Below are positions 23,814-31,790 of a DNA stretch of 64,000 nt, one piece after another. Location: positions 62,001 to 126,000 of the forward strand of contig CANQBZ010000001.1 in the NCBI GenBank assembly GCA_947589295.1, given 5' to 3'. Made by a program: the position numbers and the translations under genes. The DNA is from an uncultured Akkermansia sp. (lineage in GTDB: Bacteria; Verrucomicrobiota; Verrucomicrobiia; Verrucomicrobiales; Akkermansiaceae). The stretch's first letter is position 1. Each line of letters opens with the position of its first letter. The notes under the pieces are model-generated. The model made no database searches, was not told where the DNA came from, and saw only the letters and a list, made by a program, of their open reading frames with translations.

Positions 23814-25205
23814 TTATTCTCCCTTCAATCTCTCCCTGAGTGCACGTGCTCGGCGAACGCCTTCCTCGCGGAAGTGGAGCTCTTCGCACAAGGGGGATCC
23901 CTGTCCGTACTGCTCGACAACGACCCCATAAGCCTTTTTGTAGTTCTGACCGTCTATTTGTCCGGTCTGCAACTCCGCCAAGCAGTCCAAGTATGCCTTG
24001 AAACCCGGCGTTTCCCGGTACAGTTCCGGAGTGTTCATCACCTCCGCAGCGATGCTATCCGGATAGTAGCCCATGGTCTCATCCTGGGGATGCTCCTCCC
24101 TGAGGACGCCATCTTGATGAGCACGAAGAATGTAAATATGCTCTTTTTTGACGGAAGACAACACCTCCGCCGAGTGAGTTGTCATCATGAGCTGCACATT
24201 GGGGAAAGTCCTGCGCAAATCGCCCACAACCCGATACTGCCACTTGGGATGCAGGTGCACATCCACTTCGTCAATGAGGAGGATACCCTTCCCTTCCAAC
24301 GGATTTTCCGATGTGAAGCGATGACAAATGGACAATCGACGCGCAAAATCGACTACTAACGCCACCATCCCGCGGTAGCCATCCGAAAGCTGGTCAAACC
24401 TCATCTCCTTGACAGTCCCATCCGGCATACGTTGATCCATCACAAAACGTTTCGGATTCGTCTCAAAGCGTGGATTGGTCAGCTTCGACTCTGAATTTTG
24501 GAACACGCGCTCCAAAGCTTCACGAACCGCCTCTAATTCCCGGCTGAAGAACCTTTTATTCTTTCGTTGTTCTCGCAGCTCGTTTGTCTCCTCGTCATTA
24601 AACCAATCGAGGAAGCTATCAAAGTCCAAACTCGGCTGGAGTGCGTTCAGATAGGCAGAAAAAGGATCGGTGTAATTCCTTTTCCTGCGCCCGAATCTCT
24701 TGCGATCGCCTTGCTGAGCGCCCCTGTGCGGACCATAATACGCCAGAGCCGGTATGGACCTACCCTCCTCGGCAAGATGATTCAATTCATCAGCCAGATC
24801 ACTTTCCGTACGATTATACTTGATGCCAAACTGATGGTGAACATTCAGCCTGTTGGGAGCCTTCCCTGCGTACAAGGCGTAAGAAGTCTTTGCCTCATAG
24901 TCGCTGACTTCAAAGGGAGCAACCTCCGCAAGGATAAAACTATCCTGAGCCACCTTTTCCCGGGCGCGTCCATTTTTCATCTCCACATATTTACGAGCGT
25001 TAAGAGATGAATACGGAATCGCGCCTATGCGGGGCGCATAATTGCAGTAGGGGAAAATTCGCGAAACCAATAGAGAAAGAGCATCCAGCAATGTGGTCTT
25101 CCCGCTTCCGTTGTCGCCCACGAACACGCAAAGCTCGCGGTTCAGCTTCAGATCCGCCTCCCCGAACATGCGAAAATTCCTCAAATGCAGCGACGATATG
25201 TACAT
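23814..25205 (-). CDS. ptuA: Septu-type AAA/ABC-like ATPase PtuA
   Basis: A 463-residue SMC/ABC-like ATPase. Walker A is GDNGSGKTT at 30-38 after the typical LHLRNFRMFGE start; a signature-like QLSDGYRGM lies at 272-280; Walker B is ILLIDEVDVHLHP at 308-320, followed by MMTTHSAEVLSS (H-loop). The insert between Walker A and the signature is short, as in compact PtuA proteins. It starts at ATG 25205 and is followed 3 bp after its stop by the HNH gene ptuB. Known Septu systems use PtuA as an NTP-responsive regulator of PtuB. The assignment to Septu rests on the ptuA-ptuB order; the phage trigger cannot be inferred. Confidence 0.88.
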   Translation of the reverse strand: MYISSLHLRNFRMFGEADLKLNRELCVFVGDNGSGKTTLLDALSLLVSRIFPYCNYAPRIGAIPYSSLNARKYVEMKNGRAREKVAQDSFILAEVAPFEVSDYEAKTSYALYAGKAPNRLNVHHQFGIKYNRTESDLADELNHLAEEGRSIPALAYYGPHRGAQQGDRKRFGRRKRNYTDPFSAYLNALQPSLDFDSFLDWFNDEETNELREQRKNKRFFSRELEAVREALERVFQNSESKLTNPRFETNPKRFVMDQRMPDGTVKEMRFDQLSDGYRGMVALVVDFARRLSICHRFTSENPLEGKGILLIDEVDVHLHPKWQYRVVGDLRRTFPNVQLMMTTHSAEVLSSVKKEHIYILRAHQDGVLREEHPQDETMGYYPDSIAAEVMNTPELYRETPGFKAYLDCLAELQTGQIDGQNYKKAYGVVVEQYGQGSPLCEELHFREEGVRRARALRERLKGE

Positions 25206-25256
25206 ACGGACTCTTCGTTACTACCATCTCCCCTCCTCCTTGTCAAGCACCAATCC

Positions 25257-25468
25257 CCAAGACCCAGGGCAAACGCATGCCCATGCGTTTGCTATTGACG
25301 ATTGACGAGTTATTGATCATGTGCTCATTGTGCAGGGTCTTTCGAACATAAGCGCGCTCCCCCGCCGCTTTCTAACTACCCCCGCCCGCAGTTCCACCTT
25401 CCCCCATCGCTCACGCTCCGCCTCCCCGCGCGCCAGCGCGCTATCTTCCCAAATCGTCATTCGTAACT
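25257..25468. repeat. Dispersed island repeat, copy 1 (with hairpin)
   Basis: Begins with a perfect 11-bp hairpin (25269-25279 with 25282-25292), then ATTGACGATTGACGAGTTA, TTGATCATGTGC and a long block (about 25362-25457) that recurs nearly identically at 27640-27735 and 30050-30145. The right end runs into the 3' coding end of the gene at 25441-25842 and supplies its last codons. It separates ptuAB from the DUF488 pair. Confidence 0.8.
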
Positions 25469-25842
25469 CGCCCATCGAAAATCCACCTGTGTTCCCGCTT
25501 CCTGGTGTAGACAGGGATGTTTCTCTCCTCGAAAAAACGCCGTCGCAGACTCCAGTTGACTTTTTTGCTATCGCCTAAAGGTTCAACGTTGCCAATACTT
25601 TCGGCGATGATGTGGTAGCTTTCGGGACGCTTATCATTTGATGGCTCTTTTTTGTAAACTTCGCAGCTGATGAAGTTGTATTTGTGGTAGTCCGGCAGGG
25701 AGAGAACGCGTTTTGGGAGAGGATAAAGACGTATCCATCGACCTTCAGGCGTCATTCCGGCAGTACACACCAGTTCCACGTATTTTTCGGAGAAACAGGG
25801 CTCCGTTTGAGCGAGAATCAGCAGGCGAACAGGAGTTGGCAT
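25441..25842 (-). CDS. Conserved small partner of DUF488 protein (function unknown)
   Basis: A 133-residue protein whose N-terminus (VRLLILAQTEPCFSEKYVE, then VCTAGMTPEGRWIRLYPLP) is of a type I recall next to DUF488 genes. There is no signal peptide or membrane segment. The start overlaps the end of the upstream DUF488 gene by 25 bp, so the two are translationally coupled. The last residues, after IFDGRVT, are encoded by the dispersed repeat that follows, so the C-terminus may not be native. Role unknown; a nucleic-acid-related job is only suggested by the island setting. Confidence 0.7.
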   Translation of the reverse strand: MPTPVRLLILAQTEPCFSEKYVELVCTAGMTPEGRWIRLYPLPKRVLSLPDYHKYNFISCEVYKKEPSNDKRPESYHIIAESIGNVEPLGDSKKVNWSLRRRFFEERNIPVYTRKREHRWIFDGRVTNDDLGR

Positions 25843-26765
25843 GGGGTGAAGGGTTTGGAATCGGTCAGCTCCGTCGCATGGAAACGAGAGATTTGCTCGA
25901 GTCGCTCAGCGAGAAGTCTCCTGTGGCACTGACGAATGTTGGCTTCAAAGCACATGAGAGCGATCCGCCCTCCCTTTTCCATCTGCTCGACGAGGCGTTG
26001 CAACACGGGCTCCATGCCGGGAAGGTCATGCTGACGGTATTCGTCAAAGAGTAGGTCGTAATCCTCCTGAGTTTCCAATTTTTTTCGACGATTGCTTGCT
26101 ATGCCAAGTTCGGGCAAGTGCTGATAGCGGAAATCCATAGCATGGCAAAGATCCGCCAACTGGTGTTTAGAGAACCCCTGCTTATGACTGAAAGGCACCC
26201 TGCGCACATCGCAGAGCGTTGTCACGCCTTTTTTCAGCAAGCTCTCAAAAAACTTCTCGATGCTCAGCCCCTCGTATCCTATTGTAAATAAGGCTCCTTC
26301 CTTGGCGCATTTCGGTCTGTTTTCCTCAATACACCGCAGCGCCTCGGCATTTCCGGCAAGGAGTTGAGCCGCCCATTGGCTGTTGATAGCATAGAAAGGA
26401 TGCTCCTTATACACACGTAAAGCCAGTTCTTCATCCGTTGCCCCGGCAGTTTCTTGAGCTATCTGAGCGATGCGGCGCTGGTCAGCCCAAGGCAAATCAG
26501 GCAAGGGTAAGGACGTGTTGAATTCGTAGCGTCCATTCTCTTTGCAAATGTAAGACTCCTCGCGCAGCTTCTCAAAATCATAATCAGCAGTGAAGGAAAA
26601 GCAACCTCTGTGGTGCGGATAAAAGTCGTAGGTGCTTGCCAAGCCGGCCTTTTTCTCCTTCTCAGCCAAAAAAAACAGTCTTTTCTGCAAACCGAGCTTA
26701 GTGACCCCATCGCTCTGCGCAGCCAATACCCGGAGCAGAACATTTTGTTTCCTTGTCACCCGCAT
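25818..26765 (-). CDS. DUF488-domain protein with N-terminal helical domain
   Basis: The C-terminal half carries the DUF488 hallmarks: TIGYEGLSIEKFFESL, LCDVRRVPFSHKQGFSK, a HLPELGI segment and the closing CFEANIRQCHRRLLAERL. The N-terminal about 140 residues look like a helical, winged-helix-like domain (VTKLGLQKRLFFLAEKEK) joined to the DUF488 part. Start choice is uncertain: ATGs at 26801, 26774 and 26765 are in frame; 26765 is chosen because conserved-looking sequence begins there. DUF488 proteins have no settled biochemical activity. The gene overlaps its downstream partner by 25 bp. Confidence 0.82.
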   Translation of the reverse strand: MRVTRKQNVLLRVLAAQSDGVTKLGLQKRLFFLAEKEKKAGLASTYDFYPHHRGCFSFTADYDFEKLREESYICKENGRYEFNTSLPLPDLPWADQRRIAQIAQETAGATDEELALRVYKEHPFYAINSQWAAQLLAGNAEALRCIEENRPKCAKEGALFTIGYEGLSIEKFFESLLKKGVTTLCDVRRVPFSHKQGFSKHQLADLCHAMDFRYQHLPELGIASNRRKKLETQEDYDLLFDEYRQHDLPGMEPVLQRLVEQMEKGGRIALMCFEANIRQCHRRLLAERLEQISRFHATELTDSKPFTPCQLLFAC

Positions 26766-26859
26766 ACGCCGCATTCTATCAGCCGCGCACTCTGTTTGCA
26801 AGCGCGTTTTTTACCGCTGTGCTGAAGGTGTGGCGCAACCTACGCCACTATGCGGAGAA

Positions 26860-27297
26860 TCAGACGGTGATGAGGTCGGGCTTTTGGCGGAGGATGCGCA
26901 GGAGTTTGTAGGCGGCGGCATCCGGACGGCGGGCGCCGGTTTCCCACTTGGAGAGGGTGGATTGAGAAATGCCGAGCGCGGCGGCGAATTCTCCCTGATT
27001 GAGGCCGAGACTGCGGCGCAGGCTGAGGACGAGTTGGGCAGAGGAGACGTTTTTCTCTGCTCCGTTGATGATGATGAGGGCGCTGCCGGGCGGATCGTAG
27101 GGGATGCCGCAAGCGGTGCAGTTGGCGAGGGAGATTTCAGCGATGTCGTCGAGTTGAGAAGAGACGTCAGCAATGGTATCGCCATGGCAGCAGTTGGGAG
27201 CGATTTCCGGAAGCGATCCGATATAGCAGTTGTCCTCCTTGCTCCAGCGAATGATGCGCGTAAAGAGTTTGGCTGTTTTTTTAGTATTCTTTTTCAT
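26860..27297 (-). CDS. hicB: HicB-type antitoxin with C-terminal HTH
   Basis: A 145-residue protein. Residues about 10-60 form the degenerate RNase-H-like HicB fold (SKEDNCYIGSLPEI, then DTIADVSSQLDDI); residues about 88-140 are an Xre/Cro-type helix-turn-helix (LNQGEFAAALGISQSTLSKW). The HTH implies autoregulation of the operon. The start overlaps the end of hicA by 17 bp, the usual toxin-first order for hicAB. It should neutralise HicA and bind the promoter upstream of 27502. Confidence 0.9.
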   Translation of the reverse strand: MKKNTKKTAKLFTRIIRWSKEDNCYIGSLPEIAPNCCHGDTIADVSSQLDDIAEISLANCTACGIPYDPPGSALIIINGAEKNVSSAQLVLSLRRSLGLNQGEFAAALGISQSTLSKWETGARRPDAAAYKLLRILRQKPDLITV

Positions 27298-27502
27298 GGC
27301 GTGATTTTTCTACGGTTGCTATGGCCTGGCGTACTTCGCGTTCTTGATAGCGCCTGGCGTCGTCGTTGTCGTGTCCTGAGATAGTGACGGGGCGGAGGAG
27401 AGAGGGATGCCCGTATTGGCGGTGGCTGCCTTTGCCTGTGGGCAGCGGGCGAAGGCCTGCTTTGAGGAGCATAGCTTTGAGCTCGCGTATTTTCAGAGGC
27501 AT
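27281..27502 (-). CDS. hicA: HicA-type mRNA interferase toxin
   Basis: A 73-residue protein with the compact HicA fold: KIRELKAMLLKAGLRPL, then GKGSHRQYGHP, where the histidine at position 27 is the family's catalytic residue. HicA cleaves mRNA and tmRNA independently of the ribosome. It is the first gene of a two-gene operon and overlaps hicB by 17 bp. The protein is full length, so the toxin appears intact. Confidence 0.9.
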   Translation of the reverse strand: MPLKIRELKAMLLKAGLRPLPTGKGSHRQYGHPSLLRPVTISGHDNDDARRYQEREVRQAIATVEKSRHEKEY

Positions 27503-27584
27503 GAACGCATGATAGCTCTTTTATGGGTGCGGAGTCAAGTAAAAATAGTACAAAAGACAAGAAAAAAGTAAAATGTGTCACATC

Positions 27585-27837
27585 ATTGACGATTGACGAG
27601 TTACGACGTCAATCGAAAATCCCCATGTGTTCCGGCTCCGCTCCCCGCCGCTTTCTAAACCACCCCCGCGCGCGATTCCACTCTCCCCCATCGCTCACGC
27701 TCCGCCTCCCCGCGCGCCAGCGCGCTATCTTCCCAAATCGTCAATCGTAAATCGTAATTCGTAATTCGTAAATAACCAACAGCTTATGCTGTATGATGTG
27801 CCGTTCACTACCGATTGGAGATGCTCTTTCTTGGGAC
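27585..27837. repeat. Dispersed island repeat, copy 2
   Basis: Starts with ATTGACGATTGACGAGTTA, contains the long GC-rich block shared with copies 1 and 3, and ends with a 60-70-bp segment (about 27770-27837) shared only with copy 3. At 27613-27637 it also holds a relic similar to the 3' end of the DUF488-partner gene (compare 25475-25500). No gene is supported in 27503-27939 apart from this repeat and the hicAB promoter region. Confidence 0.8.
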
Positions 27838-27939
27838 GGATATGACGGTGATGAGGTCAGGTAAAAATATCCACAAAATGTAATTTTTTTGCATTTTAGT
27901 ATTGACATATTCGACAATTCTGCAAAATTTACGCAGAAT

Positions 27940-29232
27940 ATGCTCATTAATTTTACATTTAAAAATTTTCGTTCTTTCGGTGGTGAGGAAGAATTCGACA
28001 TGATTGCGGGGAGGATACGGGAAGACGCGGCGTCATGCTTGTCGGTGCCAAATAATCCCAAGATGAAGTTGCTGCCTGTGGCCGCGATCTATGGGGCAAG
28101 TGCATCGGGGAAATCAACTCTTGTGCAGGCCTTGGCGTGGCTGCATGATGCAGTACGAAGAGGACGTTTTTACACGACACCTTTTGTCCTGAGGAAAGAA
28201 AGCCTGCATGAACCTACGGAATTTTGCATTCGGATGCTGATAAACGGGAGGATATGGGAGTATTGCATGAGGACACATGCAGCGGACGTTGTAGAGGAAA
28301 CACTCATGGAAGTCAAGAAGGACAAGAGAGATGTGGTATACGAACGGAGGCCGGGGAAATTTCATTTGGGTAAAGGAACAGGCCTTGGAAAGAAGGAGCG
28401 CCAATATGCCGAGCAACTGGGGAGTTCTCTTCCTAAAGAAAAGATACTCCTGAGCACGGTCATTGAGTTAAAGGTGCCGGAATTGACAGAACGAGTTGCT
28501 CCGGTACACAAATGGTTGACGGACACGTTGTGCCCCATCGGAGCAAACAGCGGACGCATGTATTTGGCGCGAGATTTGGGAAGTTCCCCCGAATTGTACG
28601 GGGAGGCCCTCCGAAGAGCAGACACAGGAATAACGGGATTGCATCTCATGAACATTCCCATGGATGAGGCCGGTGTATCCGAAACAAAGTTGGAGAAGTT
28701 CCGCCTTTCCAACGAAAAGGTTTTGTACTCTGATTTTGGAGCGGTACAAATTATGAAGGAGGACAACTCGCTGAAGGCGTATCGCTGGGCCATGGAGCAC
28801 CGAACGCATGAGAAGGAAAGACATGTCGTTTTTCCATTTGAAATGGAATCTGATGGTACAATGCGTTATCTGAATTTGCTGCCTATGCTTTTTTCTCAAA
28901 GCAATGAAGAACGCGTGTACGTCGTTGATGAGTTGGATCGCAGTTTGCATCCAACCCTAGTGGAAATGCTTATCAGTAAACATCTGGAAAGGGCGCGTCA
29001 AGGCGTACGTCAGCAATTAATTTTTACGACGCACGATGTACAATTGATGGAGGGCACTTTGCTCCGTCGAGATGAGATATGGTTTGTTGAAAAAAAGAGG
29101 GATGGGGTCTCTCATGTCTACCCCTTGTCAGAATTTCGGTATAGGAAAGAGTTAAACCTGCGCAAGGGATACATGGAAGGGCGTTTCGGTGCAGTTCCCC
29201 GGGTATTGGATTTTGAGACTGAAAAGCTATGA
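27940..29232 (+). CDS. AbiL-like (RloA/AbiLi-type) AAA ATPase
   Basis: A 430-residue ATPase starting MLINFTFKNFRSFGGEEEF, the usual start of this family. The in-frame ATG at 27940 is preferred to the one at 27889 because the conserved N-terminus begins there. Walker A is GASASGKST at 52-60; Walker B is VYVVDELDRSLHPTLVE; an H-loop TTHDVQLME follows. Its stop overlaps the start of the RloB-domain gene (ATGA). ATPase plus RloB is the composition of AbiL abortive-infection systems, where the ATPase is thought to control a TOPRIM-type nuclease partner. Confidence 0.85.
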   Translation: MLINFTFKNFRSFGGEEEFDMIAGRIREDAASCLSVPNNPKMKLLPVAAIYGASASGKSTLVQALAWLHDAVRRGRFYTTPFVLRKESLHEPTEFCIRMLINGRIWEYCMRTHAADVVEETLMEVKKDKRDVVYERRPGKFHLGKGTGLGKKERQYAEQLGSSLPKEKILLSTVIELKVPELTERVAPVHKWLTDTLCPIGANSGRMYLARDLGSSPELYGEALRRADTGITGLHLMNIPMDEAGVSETKLEKFRLSNEKVLYSDFGAVQIMKEDNSLKAYRWAMEHRTHEKERHVVFPFEMESDGTMRYLNLLPMLFSQSNEERVYVVDELDRSLHPTLVEMLISKHLERARQGVRQQLIFTTHDVQLMEGTLLRRDEIWFVEKKRDGVSHVYPLSEFRYRKELNLRKGYMEGRFGAVPRVLDFETEKL

Positions 29233-29888
29233 AAAAGCGTCACTCTCAAAATAGCATCATCCCTAACTTTCGAAGGATGCAAGGCCGTGCATCCGGAAAG
29301 GTCATTTATATTGTGTCTGAAGGCAAACTTACAGAGATATCCTACATGGACCTCATTGTGGATTTGCTTGCAGATGAGTTGAGCGATGTCAACATCAAGT
29401 ACCAAAAGCCCAAAAACGCCACGATCCCCGCTCTCCTGAAGAGTGCTCAAGGCATACAAAGGCAACCGGGAGATGAAATTTGGATTGTGCTGGATCGAGA
29501 TGAGGGAAATCGAAAAGATGAGAAACAATGGCAAGAGCTTGCCCACTGGGAAAGCGAGTCGTCCAATCATCATATCGCAATCAGTAATCCGCGATTTGAA
29601 TACTGGCTCCTGTTCCATTTTGAGGAAGCGCCTAGGAAAGAAGACGCAAAGAGTGACTCTTATTTTGTGAAGAAAAGCTATTTCCCGAAATATGACCGGA
29701 AAAAGAGAGTGCCATCCAATAAAGGAAAAATCAACTTGAAAACTTTGGACCTTGCCATCAAGCGCGCAAAAAAACACCCATGCCCAACACCACAAAATCC
29801 CGAGTGCATCGGAACGGGTATGTATAAGCTTATGCAAAGTGTCCTAAAAGTTGCCGCTGCCAATAACAAACACCTCAAAGGTCAATAA
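29229..29888 (+). CDS. rloB: RloB-domain protein (AbiLii-like, TOPRIM-like nuclease)
   Basis: A 219-residue RloB-family protein. Visible motifs: VIYIVSEGKLTEISYMDL (the acidic E-G-x-T-E strand-turn of RloB/TOPRIM-like folds), DEIWIVLDRDEG (paired aspartates) and ISNPRFEYWLLFHFE. The basic segment near 175-195 would suit nucleic-acid binding. It overlaps the ATPase gene by 4 bp, so expression is coupled. By family knowledge it would be the effector of an AbiL-like defence pair; the substrate is not shown here. Confidence 0.85.
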   Translation: MKKRHSQNSIIPNFRRMQGRASGKVIYIVSEGKLTEISYMDLIVDLLADELSDVNIKYQKPKNATIPALLKSAQGIQRQPGDEIWIVLDRDEGNRKDEKQWQELAHWESESSNHHIAISNPRFEYWLLFHFEEAPRKEDAKSDSYFVKKSYFPKYDRKKRVPSNKGKINLKTLDLAIKRAKKHPCPTPQNPECIGTGMYKLMQSVLKVAAANNKHLKGQ

Positions 29889-30003
29889 AAAGGGGAGCCG
29901 AGAAATTCGTTGAGACAGACTATGAAGGGATAAGATAGAAATTCGGCACTTCAACCTTGCATCCTCTGCAACACTCTTCGCAAAATAAAGTGCATCATTC
30001 AAT

Positions 30004-30231
30004 TTATTGATCATGTGCTGGTTGCGCAGTTTTTCGAACATAAGCGCTCTCCCCCGCCGCTTTCTAACTACCCCCGCGCGCGGTTCCACCTTCCCCCATC
30101 GCTCCAGCTCCGCCTCCCCGCGCGTCAGCGCGCGAATTCCCCAAATCGTCAATCGTAAATCGTAAATAACCAATGGTTTATGCTGTATGATGTGCCGTTC
30201 ACTACCGATTGGGGATGCTCTTTCTTGGGAC
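30004..30231. repeat. Dispersed island repeat, copy 3
   Basis: Begins TTATTGATCATGTGC, includes the GC-rich block (about 30050-30145), AATCGTCAATCGTAAATCG and the 60-70-bp segment shared with copy 2 (about 30170-30231). It lies between the RloB gene and the small gene at 30319 and accounts for most of the 430-bp gap there. Confidence 0.8.
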
Positions 30232-30318
30232 AAATGTGAACGCGCCCTTTTTTGCTCTTGCCTTTTTCACCTTTCCATGCAATAATGCCCTAGTGGGGAG
30301 GGTTTGTCCCCGAAGATC

Positions 30319-30510
30319 ATGAAAAAATTCCTGCTCCATTTCTTAAAGCCAACGCTTTTTCGCCGTGCAGAGCTGCACACGCATGGAAAGAAGGATATTG
30401 TTTCCCTTCTCGCATCGGGGAATGTGTTGCTTCATCGTGGAGCTTATATGACGGCTGAGGATATGGAGGCTCGGAAGCGTAAGGCAAAAGCTTATCGACT
30501 TTCAGCGTAG
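30319..30510 (+). CDS. Small basic protein, unknown
   Basis: A 63-residue protein (MKKFLLHFLKPTLFRRAELH...), rich in Lys and Arg with a hydrophobic start. The ATG at 30319 is preferred to the in-frame TTG at 30304. Its stop is 2 bp before the ATG of the next gene, so the two are coupled. No family recognised. It may be a small partner of the membrane protein encoded downstream. Confidence 0.5.
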   Translation: MKKFLLHFLKPTLFRRAELHTHGKKDIVSLLASGNVLLHRGAYMTAEDMEARKRKAKAYRLSA

Positions 30511-30512
30511 CT

Positions 30513-31110
30513 ATGGATACCTCTCTTTTGGCAGAGTTTTGTTCGAATTTTAAAATCGCCGAAAAGCAGATCAAGAGGTCAGAATTCCGGAATATCGAGA
30601 TTTATCTTCCGGCCGTCAACCAGCTTCGGTATTCCTGTCGGCATTTGGTACGCGCCCTCGAAGCTAACACAGAGGAGGAGAACAGGGAGGAACTTCGCAG
30701 GGCGATATCTTTGACGCATCCGAAAGTGAGGCTCTCAGTCTTGTTGAGACCTGTTATGACATCAAGAAACGGCTCGGCCTTTTTTCCTACGTTGCAGGTA
30801 AGTATATACCGAATTATGCTGAACTCAAAAAAACATGGGGCTTGCTTATCAGTACTTTGTCGAACAGGAAACTCCCGCTGAGATGGGTGAAACTGGAACT
30901 GACCTCCGATTAGCTAGTTTGGTGGACTCCAGACGCTCTTGCTTAGAGCAGACAAACAGGCATATCGAAAATCTCAAGGAATATGTCAGGGCTTACAATG
31001 CAGCGGAGGACGACATACTTAATGAAATCTTTGTGAAAAAAATGCAAATCGTACTGCCCGTGGTCGGCACGATTATTACAGTAGTCGTTTCTGTGCTTTT
31101 GTCAATTTAA
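30513..31110 (+). pseudogene. Frameshifted gene for a helical protein with C-terminal membrane anchor
   Basis: Three frames must be joined to read one sensible protein. Frame 1 (30513 to about 30703) ends ...EENREELRRA; a -1 step leads to frame 2 (from 30704: DIFDASESEALSLVETCYDI, then KKRLGLFSYVAGKYIPNYAE); a second -1 step at the A-run near 30829-30835 leads to frame 3 (MGLAYQYFVEQETP...), which ends in a hydrophobic tail, VLPVVGTIITVVVSVLLSI. The joined product is about 200 residues, mostly helical. The second step sits on a possible slippery run (AAAAAAA); the first has no such run, so mutation or a sequencing error is likelier than programmed frameshifting. Function unknown. Confidence 0.55.
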
Positions 31111-31224
31111 CCTATTGCGGCTGACCATTTTTGATTGACGAGTCACCATTTGAATTGCTAGCGCGCTACGCGCGAGATTGCCGAGCCGTAGGCGTCAAGA
31201 TGCCGCCTGTGTACGATTGCGGAA

Positions 31225-31512
31225 TTAGTAGTGATACCTCATCAGGTGAATGGTAATAAGGCGCTGCTCTTCGTTTACTGTGTAAACAATCCGATGCTGA
31301 CTGTCGATCCGGCGTGAATAGAAGCCGCTCCATTCATGCCGCAGGGCTTCCGGCTTATGCTGCAGGGCTTCCGGCTTGCCGAGTCCCGTGTAGGGCGTTT
31401 GCTGCATATTGGCAAGGAGCTTGCGGATACGTTTGAGCATTTTTTTGTCATTTTTGCTCCAGAAGAGCAAATGACGCTCGGCCTCGGCTGTAAGTTCTAT
31501 CTCGTACATCAA
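31225..31512 (-). CDS. yoeB: YoeB-type RNase toxin with internal 7-residue duplication
   Basis: A 95-residue Txe/YoeB toxin: TAEAERHLLFWSKNDKKMLK, then the core WSGFYSRRIDSQHRIVYTV and the family's terminal MRYHY, where His and Tyr are catalytic. YoeB cleaves mRNA at the ribosomal A site. It is longer than the usual about 84 residues because KPEALQH/KPEALRH is a tandem repeat placed just before the SGFYSRRI core. Its ATG overlaps the antitoxin stop by 4 bp. Activity may be changed by the duplication, but catalytic residues remain. Confidence 0.9.
   Translation of the reverse strand: MMYEIELTAEAERHLLFWSKNDKKMLKRIRKLLANMQQTPYTGLGKPEALQHKPEALRHEWSGFYSRRIDSQHRIVYTVNEEQRLITIHLMRYHY
31336..31377. 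repeat. 21-bp tandem duplication inside yoeB
   Basis: Two adjacent 21-bp units (31336-31356 and 31357-31377) differ at one base. They encode the doubled KPEAL(Q/R)H. Family members usually have a single such unit here. Confidence 0.9.
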
Positions 31513-31781
31513 TCGAGGAGCGCGTCTATTTCCTCCAATGTGATACGGCGAGTTTTGCCCTCTCTGGCATCCTGCAGAGAACGGCGCAGAGCCTCCCCGT
31601 TTCGGCCGCCGGTTATATAGGCGGTTTCGACGAGGGAATTGTACTCGTCCTCGGAAATAATGACTGCATTTTTATGTCCGCGATGGCGTATCACCACTGG
31701 CACGGCATCCTCCACAACTTCCCGCAGGATGGTGTAGAGAGAACTCCTCGCTTCACTGGATGAAATGCTTTTCGTAGTCAT
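31509..31781 (-). CDS. yefM: YefM/Phd-type antitoxin
   Basis: A 90-residue Phd/YefM antitoxin starting MTTKSISSSEARSSLYTIL; the ATG at 31781 is chosen because the family begins there, although the frame is open to 31847. The dimerising N-terminal domain (VPVVIRHRGHKNAVIISEDE) is followed by a C-terminal toxin-binding part (LRRSLQDAREGKTRRITLEE). It precedes yoeB with a 4-bp overlap and should repress the operon through the inverted repeat at 31791-31807. Confidence 0.92.
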   Translation of the reverse strand: MTTKSISSSEARSSLYTILREVVEDAVPVVIRHRGHKNAVIISEDEYNSLVETAYITGGRNGEALRRSLQDAREGKTRRITLEEIDALLD

Positions 31782-31790
31782 GGTTCTATT

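Noticed and set aside
27741..28061. Similar short minus-strand frames sharing SQERASPIGSERHIIQHK (also at 29844-30233)
   Set aside because: The shared peptide comes from the dispersed repeat read on the minus strand in both places; the flanking sequence differs.
29118..29837. A 239-codon minus-strand frame opposite the RloB gene
   Set aside because: It overlaps two well-supported plus-strand genes and has no recognisable motif.
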